Program-made: the position numbers and the translations under genes
Shown: in pieces, positions 1-6,957 of the stretch
Numbering within the stretch: the first letter of the stretch is position 1
Layout of the letters: every line of letters begins with the position of its first letter
Notes under the pieces: model-generated
The model's input: only the letters and a program-made list of their open reading frames with translations
Databases searched by the model: none
What the model was told of the DNA's origin: nothing
Origin: Saprospiraceae bacterium
GTDB lineage: Bacteria; Bacteroidota; Bacteroidia; Chitinophagales; Saprospiraceae
Direction: 5' to 3'
DNA: 64,000 nucleotides
Assembly: GCA_022844565.1 (NCBI GenBank)
Contig: JALHLK010000015.1
Span: forward strand, 1 to 64,000

Positions 1-82
1 TACTTTCTTTTGTCTGTCCGTTACAGCTCGTCAAAAAGTTGCAAAGAACAGCGATAAGTCCAATTTGATAAAGTCGTTTCAT
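1..82 (-). CDS. Lipoprotein, N-terminal fragment (cut by window edge)
   Basis: The reverse strand opens with ATG at 82 and reads MKRLYQIGLIAVLCNFLTSC before running off the left edge. A basic start, a hydrophobic stretch and the lipobox L-T-S-C (Cys20), followed by NGQTKES, are seen directly. This is the signal peptide of a Bacteroidota lipoprotein processed by signal peptidase II. The mature part lies outside the window, so its function cannot be named. The gene points away from the recombinase at 856-2001, and the large inverted repeat at 108-247 lies just upstream of its start, so it may be one gene of a cassette-like series. Confidence 0.75.
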   Translation of the reverse strand, partial: MKRLYQIGLIAVLCNFLTSCNGQTKES

Positions 83-107
83 ATTCTGTTGTGTCGTTTT
101 AGGGTTG

Positions 108-247
108 CCGATAACGTTTCGCGGCTTGGCGAAGGGCGGGCTTTCTAGCACTGAACTTCATAGGAAGTACAAAACTTGGATAAAGCACTTCACCTTCATA
201 GAAGCACCAAATCCCGCCTTTTGCCAAACCGCTGTTGTGTGCTGTAT
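108..247. repeat. Large imperfect inverted repeat, attC-like layout
   Basis: The left arm starts GCGGCTTGGCGAAGGGCGGG (121-140). The right arm, read in reverse complement from 232 to 213, is GCGGTTTGGCAAAAGGCGGG, so 17 of 20 positions pair. Weaker pairing continues inward, with CTTCATAG occurring in both halves. AAC lies just outside the left arm (near 112-114) and GTT just outside the right arm (235-237). A long imperfect hairpin bounded by AAC and GTT is the general layout of integron attC sites, but the outer boxes do not match the RYYYAAC/GTTRRRY consensus well. It could also be a REP-like element. That it can fold is clear; that it is a recombination site is inference. Confidence 0.6.
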
Positions 248-355
248 CTTTGTTGTTTTTAATTTATTAATTGCAAATATATACTTTTATTTTTGTTTTT
301 TATAATTATTTTAATATTTTTTTTGAACTTAATTTTTGTATTAAACCTCATTTAA

Positions 356-744
356 CAAGTTTCGTTTTGCAAGTTTCGATTTACAAGTTTTCGATTTACA
401 AGTTTCTGTTAGCAAGTTTTCGATTTACAAGTTTCGATTTACAAGTTTTCGATTTACAAGTTTCTGTTAGCAAGTTTTCGATTTACAAGTTTCGATTTAC
501 AAGTTTCGATTTACAAGTTTCTGTTAGCAAGTTTCTGTTAGCAAGTTTCTGTTTCAAGTTTCGATTTACAAGTTTCGTTTTGCAAGTTTCTGTTAGCAAG
601 TTTCGTTTTGCAAGTTTCTGTTAGCAAGTTTCTGTTAGCAAGTTTCGATTTGCAAGTTTCTGTTAGCAAGTTTCTGTTAGCAAGTTTCGATTTGCAAGTT
701 TCTGTTAGCAATTTTCGATTTGCAAGTTTCTGTTAGCAAGTTTC
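356..744. repeat. 14-bp tandem repeat array, 27 full units in discrete variants
   Basis: Units of 14 bp (sometimes 15, once 13) run without gaps: every unit begins CAAGTTT (one CAATTTT) and ends in one of a few tails, CGTTTTG, CGATTTA, TCGATTTA, CGATTTG or CTGTTAG. There are 27 units plus a partial CAAGTTTC at 737-744. Variants are interleaved, with CTGTTAG dominating towards the recombinase side. The period is not a multiple of three, so open frames through it are repeat artefacts. Near-identical flanks (TGAACTTAATTTTTGTA at 324-340 and TGAACTTAAGTTTTTTGTA at 755-773) bracket the array as direct repeats. Function unknown. Confidence 0.95.
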
Positions 745-785
745 AATAATTAAATGAACTTAAGTTTTTTGTAATGTGCTGATTT

Positions 786-800
786 ATATAGCACACAACA
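786..800 (-). repeat. 15-nt motif shared inversely with the attC-like repeat
   Basis: Read on the minus strand this is TGTTGTGTGCTATAT. The plus strand has TGTTGTGTGCTGTAT at 233-247, the outer edge of the large inverted repeat, so 14 of 15 positions match in opposite orientation on either side of the 14-bp array. It also forms the right arm of a small hairpin (TGTGCT at 775-780, AGCACA at 790-795). It may be a recombinase core site or a boundary of a mobile segment; this is inference. Confidence 0.6.
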
Positions 801-806
801 TCATGC

Positions 807-827
807 TATACGCCATTGTGGCGTATA
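807..827. terminator. Strong hairpin after the recombinase gene
   Basis: TATACGCC (807-814) and GGCGTATA (820-827) pair perfectly over 8 bp around a 5-nt loop. It lies about 30 bp beyond the recombinase stop codon, so it could end that transcript, although no clear T-run follows on the minus strand. It could equally be part of a recombination site together with the adjacent 775-800 hairpin. Confidence 0.5.
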
Positions 828-855
828 TTTCAGAAGTAAAACTAAGACTTATGCT

Positions 856-2001
856 TCAAATATCCAAATCATCTAGAGGGCTTTTTGTATCTTTTTTCAT
901 ATGGTCTGTTATATGCGTGTAGATTTGGGTAGTTTCTAACGATGAGTGACCAAGATATTCTTGTACTTTCCTGATATCTACACCATTAAGTATAAGATGT
1001 GTTGCAAAACTATGTCTTAAGGTATGAACAGTTGTATTCTCATCCACTCCTGATTTTCTAACGGCTGCTTTTAATACATTTTGAACACTTCTATCACTAT
1101 ATTTACCTCCATCTTGTCCCTCAAAAAGCCAGTAACTTGGCCGATATTCTTCAAAATAGATCTTTAATTTCGTTTTAACTTTTTCAGATAGCAAGCTAAT
1201 TCGATCTCTTTTTCCTTTTGCACATTTAATCTTTACGATATTGTTATCAAAATCAAGGTCTTTTACTTTTAGTCTTGTCAATTCTCCTAAACGTAGCCCT
1301 GATGAGTAAATGAGTTGTAAAATACATTGGTGCTTTAGATTTTCCGTGGCTTTTAGTAATCGCGTCATATCTTCTTTGGATAAAAAACCTGGCAATTGTT
1401 TTTTCTGTTTGGGCCTCAAATCATATACCACAAACCTTTCCCAACCTTCTACTTGCTCATAGTAAAACTTTATACTATTTATCAGACTATTCTGCGATGA
1501 CTCACTGATACCATCCTCTTGTATCTTTTTTAGAAGGAAAGTTCTGATATCGTCTTTTGTAAGTAATGAAGGTACTTTATCGAGATTAAAAGCCAGAAAC
1601 TCAGAAAAACAAGATAGATAGTTTTTCATGGTATTGAAGCTGTATTGCTTAATGACCAACTGCTGCTTTAAATTAAGAAGTGCGTTTTCATGCATTTCAG
1701 GAAGCCTCATTCTTTCCTTCAACTCTTTGACTTTTGTTTTTTCAACATTTTTTTTAATAGTTGAAGGGAGAATATATGTTTCCCCTATGATTATTTCTAT
1801 TTTGTATTCTTTGAATTTCTCCTTTAAGGATTGCCAGTTTTCTTCAGTCCTTGGTAATATCCAAAGTTTGACAGGTGGTGACCACCTAGCAGCAGATATT
1901 GTCTTGATCAAATTATAGGCATCAGAATGTTGGTCTATTTTTAACCCAAAATAGACATTATTAAAGGTGTCTTTGACCTTAATTATGGGTAAAATATTCA
2001 T
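856..2001 (-). CDS. Tyrosine recombinase/integrase with extra N-terminal domain
   Basis: A site-specific DNA recombinase of the XerC/D-phage integrase superfamily, 381 aa from the ATG at 2001 (a TTG directly precedes it). Numbering from this ATG, a SAM-like core-binding domain covers about 105-190 and the catalytic domain about 205-365. Catalytic residues are visible: Arg237 in SSGLRLGEL, Lys near 262-264 in AKGKRDR, His326 and Arg329 in HTLRHS, His352 in LGHSS, and Tyr361 in TQIYTH. The first about 95 residues are additional and contain AARWSPPVKLWILP, resembling the short W-K-W pattern of HARP-like domains. The extra helix typical of IntI integrases is not seen. Its 3' end faces the repeat array and the attC-like element. 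It divergently faces a zinc-ribbon gene. The family assignment is sure; the integron-like role is inference. Confidence 0.93.
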   Translation of the reverse strand: MNILPIIKVKDTFNNVYFGLKIDQHSDAYNLIKTISAARWSPPVKLWILPRTEENWQSLKEKFKEYKIEIIIGETYILPSTIKKNVEKTKVKELKERMRLPEMHENALLNLKQQLVIKQYSFNTMKNYLSCFSEFLAFNLDKVPSLLTKDDIRTFLLKKIQEDGISESSQNSLINSIKFYYEQVEGWERFVVYDLRPKQKKQLPGFLSKEDMTRLLKATENLKHQCILQLIYSSGLRLGELTRLKVKDLDFDNNIVKIKCAKGKRDRISLLSEKVKTKLKIYFEEYRPSYWLFEGQDGGKYSDRSVQNVLKAAVRKSGVDENTTVHTLRHSFATHLILNGVDIRKVQEYLGHSSLETTQIYTHITDHMKKDTKSPLDDLDI

Positions 2002-2060
2002 CAATTAGAATTTCACACAAAAATATTATTAAAATACTAAAAATGAGACCATTAAACACA

Positions 2061-2111
2061 TTATAATCGTAAATTTACCGTAGCATACGTTTATAATCGT
2101 ATATTACCGTA
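2061..2111. promoter_or_regulatory. Duplicated 22-nt motif in the divergent intergenic region
   Basis: TTATAATCGTAAATTTACCG followed by TA (2061-2082) is repeated as TTATAATCGTATATTACCGT followed by A (2091-2111), 30 bp apart start to start, about three helical turns. The inner GTAAATTTAC is itself palindromic. It lies between the divergent starts of the recombinase (2001) and the zinc-ribbon gene (2180), where an operator or a recombinase binding site would be expected. Which of the two it is cannot be told from sequence. Confidence 0.55.
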
Positions 2112-2179
2112 AATTGACTAATATTACTGAGAAGTTTATTACTATTTTTGAGTTTAATTCTTTAATCTGAAGGTTTAAT

Positions 2180-2536
2180 ATGAAAGGCAATTGTAAACTC
2201 TGTAAGAAATCATTCACAGGTAGAGCTGGTAAGATCTTTTGCTCTCTTTCCTGCAAAGCAAGCTATCATCAAAAACTTACTTTGGTAACCGATGTAGCCA
2301 CTCGGGATATTGACAAAATCCTCCACCGCAATCGTAAAACACTTTTGGAAATCATGGGCAAAGCGTCTACGAGTAAAAAAGTGGACCGTTCTTTATTGGA
2401 TAGCAAAAAGTTTAATTGGCATTTTATCACCCATACCCACATCAATAGTCAGGGCAAAACTGTCAACTTTGTATATGACTTTTCATACATCATTTTTTCT
2501 GACCAAGAGATTTTGATTAAAAAGATTAGACCATAA
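2180..2536 (+). CDS. Small zinc-ribbon-like protein, function unknown
   Basis: 118 aa. The N-terminus carries CKLC (Cys5, Cys8) and CSLSC (Cys21, Cys25), a CxxC-CxxxC set that would bind one zinc ion, as in short treble-clef or zinc-ribbon proteins. The remainder is basic and helical (about residues 40-75: DIDKILHRNRKTLLEIMG) with a beta-rich end. Similar small proteins with a CxxC-CxxxC head are frequent in Bacteroidota but have no assigned role. It is transcribed divergently from the recombinase across a region with a duplicated motif, so a DNA-binding accessory function is possible; this is inference. Start chosen at ATG 2180. Confidence 0.7.
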   Translation: MKGNCKLCKKSFTGRAGKIFCSLSCKASYHQKLTLVTDVATRDIDKILHRNRKTLLEIMGKASTSKKVDRSLLDSKKFNWHFITHTHINSQGKTVNFVYDFSYIIFSDQEILIKKIRP

Positions 2537-2663
2537 GTATTCTTTTTTTTGTTGGCCATTTTCTTCCAATTATTTCTAAACGATTGCCTTTTTGCTTATG
2601 GCTTCGCCTTCAATACGTCGCAAGCTACCTATTGATCCAAAAATAAAATTAGACTCAAAAATA

Positions 2664-3197
2664 TCATTCTAAATATTTGGCCCTCAACACTTTTTCATGG
2701 TGTTTCGTATGATAAGCATTCCACATCAAGATCTCTCTCAATGTCATCTTACCCATTAGCGGATGACCCACTAATAGTGTGTCTAAGTCCTTTTCTGATA
2801 ATTTTAGCATCTTTTTATTCAATCGCTCATTCATCTCCGTAAATGTTTTTTGCCATTTAAAGCTATCTTTTCCCTTTGAATCAGGCATTTTGCGAGAGAA
2901 AGGAGATACCACGCCATCCGACACCATCGCTAATTTTTCATTGTATCTTTGAATTACCTCTTCTAATGATCGTGAAGGTCGATTAGCAGTACCAAAATAC
3001 CATTTAATGATAAACTTTGGTAGGGAGAATGCCAACAACAGCGGCCGTGTACTTTGTACTAAATGTATCAAATGATGTCCTGCACTCCACTTGCCTTCTG
3101 GCGTTTTTTCCCAAAAGGATTTGTCTTGTTCGTTGTATAAAGAGAAGAGGTCAGTTTGGTAAGAGTGTAAAAGATCAGCTATTTGATTTGCGTTCAT
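2664..3197 (-). CDS. DinB family protein
   Basis: 177 aa from ATG at 3197 (a TTG lies 18 bp upstream). The fold is a four-helix bundle of the DinB/YfiT superfamily: an early helix with the metal-binding histidine in AGHHLIH (His41/42), and a C-terminal helix with NAYHTKHHEKVL (His163, His166/167) supplying the remaining ligands. Members include damage-inducible proteins and thiol-dependent S-transferases, but the substrate cannot be predicted. It stands alone, convergent with the preceding zinc-ribbon gene. Family placement is firm, biochemical role open. Confidence 0.85.
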   Translation of the reverse strand: MNANQIADLLHSYQTDLFSLYNEQDKSFWEKTPEGKWSAGHHLIHLVQSTRPLLLAFSLPKFIIKWYFGTANRPSRSLEEVIQRYNEKLAMVSDGVVSPFSRKMPDSKGKDSFKWQKTFTEMNERLNKKMLKLSEKDLDTLLVGHPLMGKMTLREILMWNAYHTKHHEKVLRAKYLE

Positions 3198-3316
3198 AGT
3201 CAAATGTTTTTGCAAATCTAATGCATTTTTTTAAAAAATATAAGTCACAATGAAAGATCCTTCTTCGTTATTATGAAAAACAACTACAAAAATACTCTGT
3301 AAACAAATTTTCAAAT

Positions 3317-3667
3317 ATGAAGAAGAAATTCCTTTACCTTATTACAATATCCATTTTATTTAGTAGTTGCTCCACGGTGGCAAATCTAAAAACGGATGAT
3401 AATCCAAATAAATATCCAGCTAGTAGTGCAGCTAAAATTGATGTTTATTCATTGGATGCTCCTGATCGCAAATACGAAGTATTGGGTAAAGTCATCGCTA
3501 GTGCTGATGCAGGTACCAAATCAAAAATAGCGGTGGATATGATGAAAAGTCAAGCAGCTATTTTAGGGGCAGATGCAGTAATACATATGAAATTGGCCAT
3601 TGAATATGGTTATTGGGCAACTGGCATAACAGCAAGTGGAACCGCTATTAAATACATTAAAAACTAA
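3317..3667 (+). CDS. Small lipoprotein, paralogue 1
   Basis: 116 aa. The signal peptide ends in the lipobox F-S-S-C (Cys18). The mature part is a compact alpha/beta domain with KYEVLGKV and GADAVIHMKL...ASGTAIKY, a pattern reminiscent of the YbjQ/UPF0145 (heavy-metal-binding-like) fold; this is a resemblance only. The next gene starts 5 bp after its stop and encodes a clear paralogue, so the pair arose by tandem duplication and is probably co-transcribed. Probably anchored in the periplasmic leaflet or outer membrane. No function is assigned. Confidence 0.75.
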   Translation: MKKKFLYLITISILFSSCSTVANLKTDDNPNKYPASSAAKIDVYSLDAPDRKYEVLGKVIASADAGTKSKIAVDMMKSQAAILGADAVIHMKLAIEYGYWATGITASGTAIKYIKN

Positions 3668-3672
3668 AACCT

Positions 3673-4002
3673 ATGAAAAAGAAATATGTCATTATCATTT
3701 TGTTTTCTTCTGTATTGGCTTCGTGTAATATTTACACCTTTTATCCCAATAAAGAAAGTCAGACATTTCCCGCAACTTCTCCCAATGAAATAAAAATATA
3801 TTCTGGTGATATCGATAGACCATACACTGTAATAGGATCCGTGGCAGCTGATGCTTTGGGAAGATCTGAAGTTGTAGCTAAATACTTAAAATCAAAAGCT
3901 TCTAAACAGGGAGCGGATGCTATACTTTTCGCAGAATTGACCAAAATTAGTACAATGGCTCAACGGACAGGTATCTCTGGTGTAGCTGTAAAATTTAAAT
4001 AA
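3673..4002 (+). CDS. Small lipoprotein, paralogue 2
   Basis: 109 aa with lipobox L-A-S-C (Cys18). The body parallels the preceding gene: PATSPNEIKIYSGDIDRPYTVIGSV matches the paralogue's PASSAAKIDVYSLDAPDRKYEVLGKV layout, then KASKQGADAILFAEL and the closing SGVAVKFK. It follows its paralogue by 5 bp and so is probably in the same transcript. Divergence between the two is large, so the duplication is not recent. Function unknown. Confidence 0.75.
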   Translation: MKKKYVIIILFSSVLASCNIYTFYPNKESQTFPATSPNEIKIYSGDIDRPYTVIGSVAADALGRSEVVAKYLKSKASKQGADAILFAELTKISTMAQRTGISGVAVKFK

Positions 4003-4147
4003 TATTTGGTTCTAAGGCGATTTTATTAAAGCTATTAGTCTTGAGCGTCTTGAGCCGTTAGCTATTAGTTTCAAAAAAAGGCATACCCTTTAAATTATTT
4101 AAAGAATCTGGTAATTGTTTTATGTATTGGCCTCTAATTTCTTATTT

Positions 4148-4219
4148 CTCGCATTTTCACATTCTCGCATTCTCACATTCTCGCATTTTCACATTTTTGT
4201 AATCTCACATTCTCTCATT
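4148..4219. repeat. 8-bp tandem repeat, nine units
   Basis: Nine consecutive 8-bp units, CTCGCATT, TTCACATT, CTCGCATT, CTCACATT, CTCGCATT, TTCACATT, TTTGTAAT, CTCACATT and CTCTCATT, fill 72 bp exactly. The last unit overlaps the stop codon of the LuxE-like gene on the other strand. It is a microsatellite-like array with alternating G/A variants. The preceding stretch (4028-4070) also has small direct repeats (GCTATTAGT, GTCTTGAGC). No function is evident. Confidence 0.85.
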
Positions 4220-5213
4220 GAACCATCAAATTACACCCCCTCATATCACTATTATCCAATCTCCCTAATACTTTAAAGCACCCATCCTCTCTCAAAATGC
4301 CAAGATCTTCGGTCGTAATAAATGAGCAAGACTCCACATTAGCAAGGTCAATGACATTGATTACTCCTGTTTTACCAAATCGCTCTCGAGTCAAAGGATC
4401 ATTGATTTCAGTTGTGAAAACTTTCATGGTATATCCTGGCTTAAACCAGCCATCCGCTTGAAGATAGGCTTGAGAAAAAAGTTCGGTCATGCCATATTCG
4501 GATGAGATGAAAGCTCCGTTGAATCCATTACTTATCATTTCGTGCAATTCTTCCCTTATGATTTCCTTTTTTCGACCTTTCATGCCACCAGTTTCGATAA
4601 TGGTGACATGACTTGAAGCTATTTCTCCAACCTCCTCTATACAGTCTAAAAGAGCAAAGCTGACCCCAAATACGATTACTTTTTTATTTGACCGCTCAAG
4701 TTCTTTAATTTTTAAAGCAAACTCATCGTAATTATATAGATAAAAACCACCTTCATCACTACCCGTTTCTGTCATCAACATTTTGACCATATTGACTAAT
4801 GAGCTATTCGATTTTTCTAGATAGTTGGGTAATAAAGCAAGTATGACTTTGTCGTGTAGTGGTCCAAAATTGTCTTCAAATATTTTTTTTGATACATGGT
4901 GATAGATTTCCAATGAATGGTAATAGTGTTTGGATTGGTTTTGATTGGTGGTGCCGCTACTTTCAAAATATCCTATATGCCCAGATTCAAGTGTAGAAAC
5001 CAAGTGGTGTTTAAAGGCAGAAATGGGTAAATATACTGGATATGTAAGACTTTTAAGATGATTCACGAAAGTCTGGTATATTAAGTTGTTTCTTAATTGG
5101 TAATCAAATACTTTATTTGATAGCTCTTCAAATTCGAAATTACCAGATAAGATTGATTCTTCTAGTTTATTATGGCTGTGATTTACATCAATGACAAACT
5201 TTTGTGGACGCAT
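4215..5213 (-). CDS. LuxE-like acyl-protein synthetase / acyltransferase
   Basis: 332 aa. Resembles the LuxE/PaaK branch of the adenylate-forming (ANL) superfamily, which activates a carboxylate as acyl-AMP and passes it to a thiol. Motifs seen are the Ser/Thr-rich loop SSGTTNQNQSKH near residue 84, the SSEYGMTELFSQAY acyl-adenylate motif near 238, TTEDLGIL and GRLDNSDMRGCNLM near the C-terminus. It is about 330 aa, shorter than PaaK and similar to LuxE. No luxC or luxD reductase/thioesterase genes are nearby, so it is not a bioluminescence operon. Such stand-alone proteins are common in Bacteroidota; the substrate is unknown. Confidence 0.75.
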   Translation of the reverse strand: MRPQKFVIDVNHSHNKLEESILSGNFEFEELSNKVFDYQLRNNLIYQTFVNHLKSLTYPVYLPISAFKHHLVSTLESGHIGYFESSGTTNQNQSKHYYHSLEIYHHVSKKIFEDNFGPLHDKVILALLPNYLEKSNSSLVNMVKMLMTETGSDEGGFYLYNYDEFALKIKELERSNKKVIVFGVSFALLDCIEEVGEIASSHVTIIETGGMKGRKKEIIREELHEMISNGFNGAFISSEYGMTELFSQAYLQADGWFKPGYTMKVFTTEINDPLTRERFGKTGVINVIDLANVESCSFITTEDLGILREDGCFKVLGRLDNSDMRGCNLMVQ

Positions 5214-5358
5214 TTGAGAATTTAAACTTTCTTTTCAAGAATTAAAAATGATTTTAAAAAATCCCAACCATAAAAATATTTTAGACTATGATTAGACTCA
5301 ATAGTAGTAAAAAGAAAGAACTTCCTTCTCCAATTCCTTTCCTGAAAAACCTCAATAT

Positions 5359-5874
5359 TTATGCGGGTGAATTTTTATCCACCGCACCCACCTGCAAAAT
5401 ATCTCTGTCAAATAGATATAAACCACCCTTATCGTCTGCAATCATTTCTAACTTATCAAGTAGGATTCTTGCCAATCTTTCTTCCTCGATTTGTTCAGCC
5501 ACATACCATTGTAAAAAGTTGTGGGTAGCGTAATCTTTTTCTTGTAGAGCAATGTCTACTAAGTTGTTTATTGATTCTGATACAGCTACTTCGTGATGCA
5601 TAAGCTCTTTGAACGCATGTTGAATGGAGTCAAATGTTTGTTCAGGTTGTGCTAAAGCTGGTATGATCGCTTTACCGCCTCGTTCATTGATAAAATGTAT
5701 CAACTTGAGCATATGCATACGCTCTTCGTCACTGTGCCTAAAGAAAAATTGTGTTACTCCATCAAATCCTGCTTGTACCTCAGCCCAACTTGCCATTGCT
5801 AAATAAGCTTGGGACGATTGCGCCTCCATTAATACCTGCCCATTCAGGGCTGCTTCCATTTTTTTTGACAACAT
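5359..5874 (-). CDS. ftnA: Ferritin
   Basis: 171 aa bacterial non-haem ferritin, which oxidises Fe(II) and stores iron in a 24-mer cage in the cytoplasm. The four-helix bundle is complete. Ferroxidase ligands are recognisable: Glu17 in LMEAQSSQAY, Glu51 and His54 in SDEERMHM, Glu near 94 in HHEVAVSESI, and AEQIEEE near 130. The length matches FtnA. It follows a small Cys-rich membrane protein gene by 13 bp on the same strand, and both may share a transcript. Confidence 0.93.
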   Translation of the reverse strand: MLSKKMEAALNGQVLMEAQSSQAYLAMASWAEVQAGFDGVTQFFFRHSDEERMHMLKLIHFINERGGKAIIPALAQPEQTFDSIQHAFKELMHHEVAVSESINNLVDIALQEKDYATHNFLQWYVAEQIEEERLARILLDKLEMIADDKGGLYLFDRDILQVGAVDKNSPA

Positions 5875-5887
5875 ATCTAATAAAATT

Positions 5888-6103
5888 TTATGCTTTTTTT
5901 ACTGACGGCAAATCACAATCTGTCTCGGGTACCTTGCCACAAACCGTGCATTCACCAAATTGATTTTTTAATAGTGGATTATTCGATGCGCATGATCCTC
6001 TAAATTCTTCTTTTTTGAAAATGTATCGCACATTCATTAGGACTATTGCTATTCCAAATACTGAAAAAATAATAACAAGTGTTTTTAAAAATTCGTAAAA
6101 CAT
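5888..6103 (-). CDS. Small Cys-rich membrane protein, NqrM-like (DUF539-like)
   Basis: 71 aa with one N-terminal membrane helix (about residues 6-27) and a short soluble tail with four cysteines: RGSC (Cys38), GECTVC (Cys52, Cys55) and DCDLP (Cys63). The layout (one helix, basic linker, GSC, then clustered cysteines) recalls NqrM/DUF539, which helps deliver iron to the Na+-translocating NADH:quinone oxidoreductase. The identity is a resemblance, not certain. No nqr genes are in the window. It sits immediately upstream of ferritin, consistent with an iron connection. Confidence 0.65.
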   Translation of the reverse strand: MFYEFLKTLVIIFSVFGIAIVLMNVRYIFKKEEFRGSCASNNPLLKNQFGECTVCGKVPETDCDLPSVKKA

Positions 6104-6165
6104 GGTATAAATTTTAATATCAAATAAAGTGTTCTAATCCTGTCCTTATTTGATGAGATTAAACG

Positions 6166-6173
6166 TAATTTTG
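6166..6173 (+). promoter_or_regulatory. Bacteroidota -7 element before mazG
   Basis: TAATTTTG fits the TAnnTTTG consensus of Bacteroidota sigma-A promoters. It lies 22 bp before the mazG ATG. A correctly spaced -33 TTTG is not obvious (the nearest is at 6149-6152, only 13 bp away). Confidence 0.4.
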
Positions 6174-6195
6174 TGCAAATATACAAATAAAACAA

Positions 6196-6957
6196 ATGAG
6201 TAAATCAAAAAGTTTAGAAGCTTTTGAACGTCTGTTAATAATTATGGATGACCTACGTGAAAAATGTCCGTGGGATAAAAAGCAAACTTTAGAATCTCTT
6301 CGCAATCTTACCATCGAAGAAACTTATGAACTTTGTGATGCTATTCTCGCTCAAGATCTAAAAGGGATAGAAGAAGAAATTGGTGATTTAATGCTGCATA
6401 TGGTTTTTTATGCAAAGATTGGTAGCGAAACTGGAGATTTTGATATAGCCAGCGCACTCAATAATGTCTGCGAAAAACTGATCAATCGTCATCCGCATAT
6501 CTATGGCGATGTAATTGTAGAAAATGAAGAAGATGTAAAACGCAATTGGGAACAAATCAAACTCAAAGAAGGTAAAAAATCCGTGCTCAGTGGGGTACCT
6601 AAATCGCTCCCCGCTATGGTCAAAGCTTATCGCATGCAAGAAAAGACCGCTAAAGTGGGTTTTGAATGGGATCATATCGATGATGTGTATGCCAAAGTGG
6701 AGGAAGAAATGGGAGAACTCCAAGAGGCGATACTTATGCAAAATCAGAATAGGGTAGAAGAGGAATTTGGTGATTTACTTTTCTCATTGATTAATTATGC
6801 AAGATTTATCAATGTCGATCCTGAGACTGCTCTTGAAAAGACTAATTTAAAGTTCAAAAAACGCTTTGAATATATTGAAGCCAATGCTCCAAAATCCTTA
6901 GAAGAAATGACATTGGAAGAAATGGATGGACTTTGGGAGGAGGCTAAAAAAGTCTAA
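6196..6957 (+). CDS. mazG: Nucleoside triphosphate pyrophosphohydrolase MazG
   Basis: 253 aa. Hydrolyses (d)NTPs to NMP and pyrophosphate, cleaning the nucleotide pool and lowering ppGpp stress effects. Two tandem MazG modules are visible: the first with CPWDKKQTLESL, EETYELCDAI and EEIGDLMLHMVFYA (residues about 24-75), the second with GFEWDHIDDVYAKVEEEMGEL and EEFGDLLFSLINYAR (about 155-205). The ExxE-ExxD metal-binding pattern is complete in both. Length is close to E. coli MazG (263 aa). Its stop overlaps the convergent VOC gene by 4 bp. Confidence 0.95.
   Translation: MSKSKSLEAFERLLIIMDDLREKCPWDKKQTLESLRNLTIEETYELCDAILAQDLKGIEEEIGDLMLHMVFYAKIGSETGDFDIASALNNVCEKLINRHPHIYGDVIVENEEDVKRNWEQIKLKEGKKSVLSGVPKSLPAMVKAYRMQEKTAKVGFEWDHIDDVYAKVEEEMGELQEAILMQNQNRVEEEFGDLLFSLINYARFINVDPETALEKTNLKFKKRFEYIEANAPKSLEEMTLEEMDGLWEEAKKV

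Noticed and set aside
105-305. 66-codon open frame at the left edge
   Set aside because: It runs through the large inverted repeat (108-247) and has no protein-like composition; the hairpin explains the sequence better.
271-624. 117-codon open frame over the repeat array
   Set aside because: The translation is repeats of FTSFDLQV-like segments created by the 14-bp array, and the period is not a multiple of three.
356-744. CRISPR array
   Set aside because: Units are 14 bp with no unique spacers and no cas genes nearby.
4215-5213. Bioluminescence (lux) operon
   Set aside because: Only a LuxE-like protein is present; no luxA, luxB, luxC or luxD genes are in the neighbourhood.
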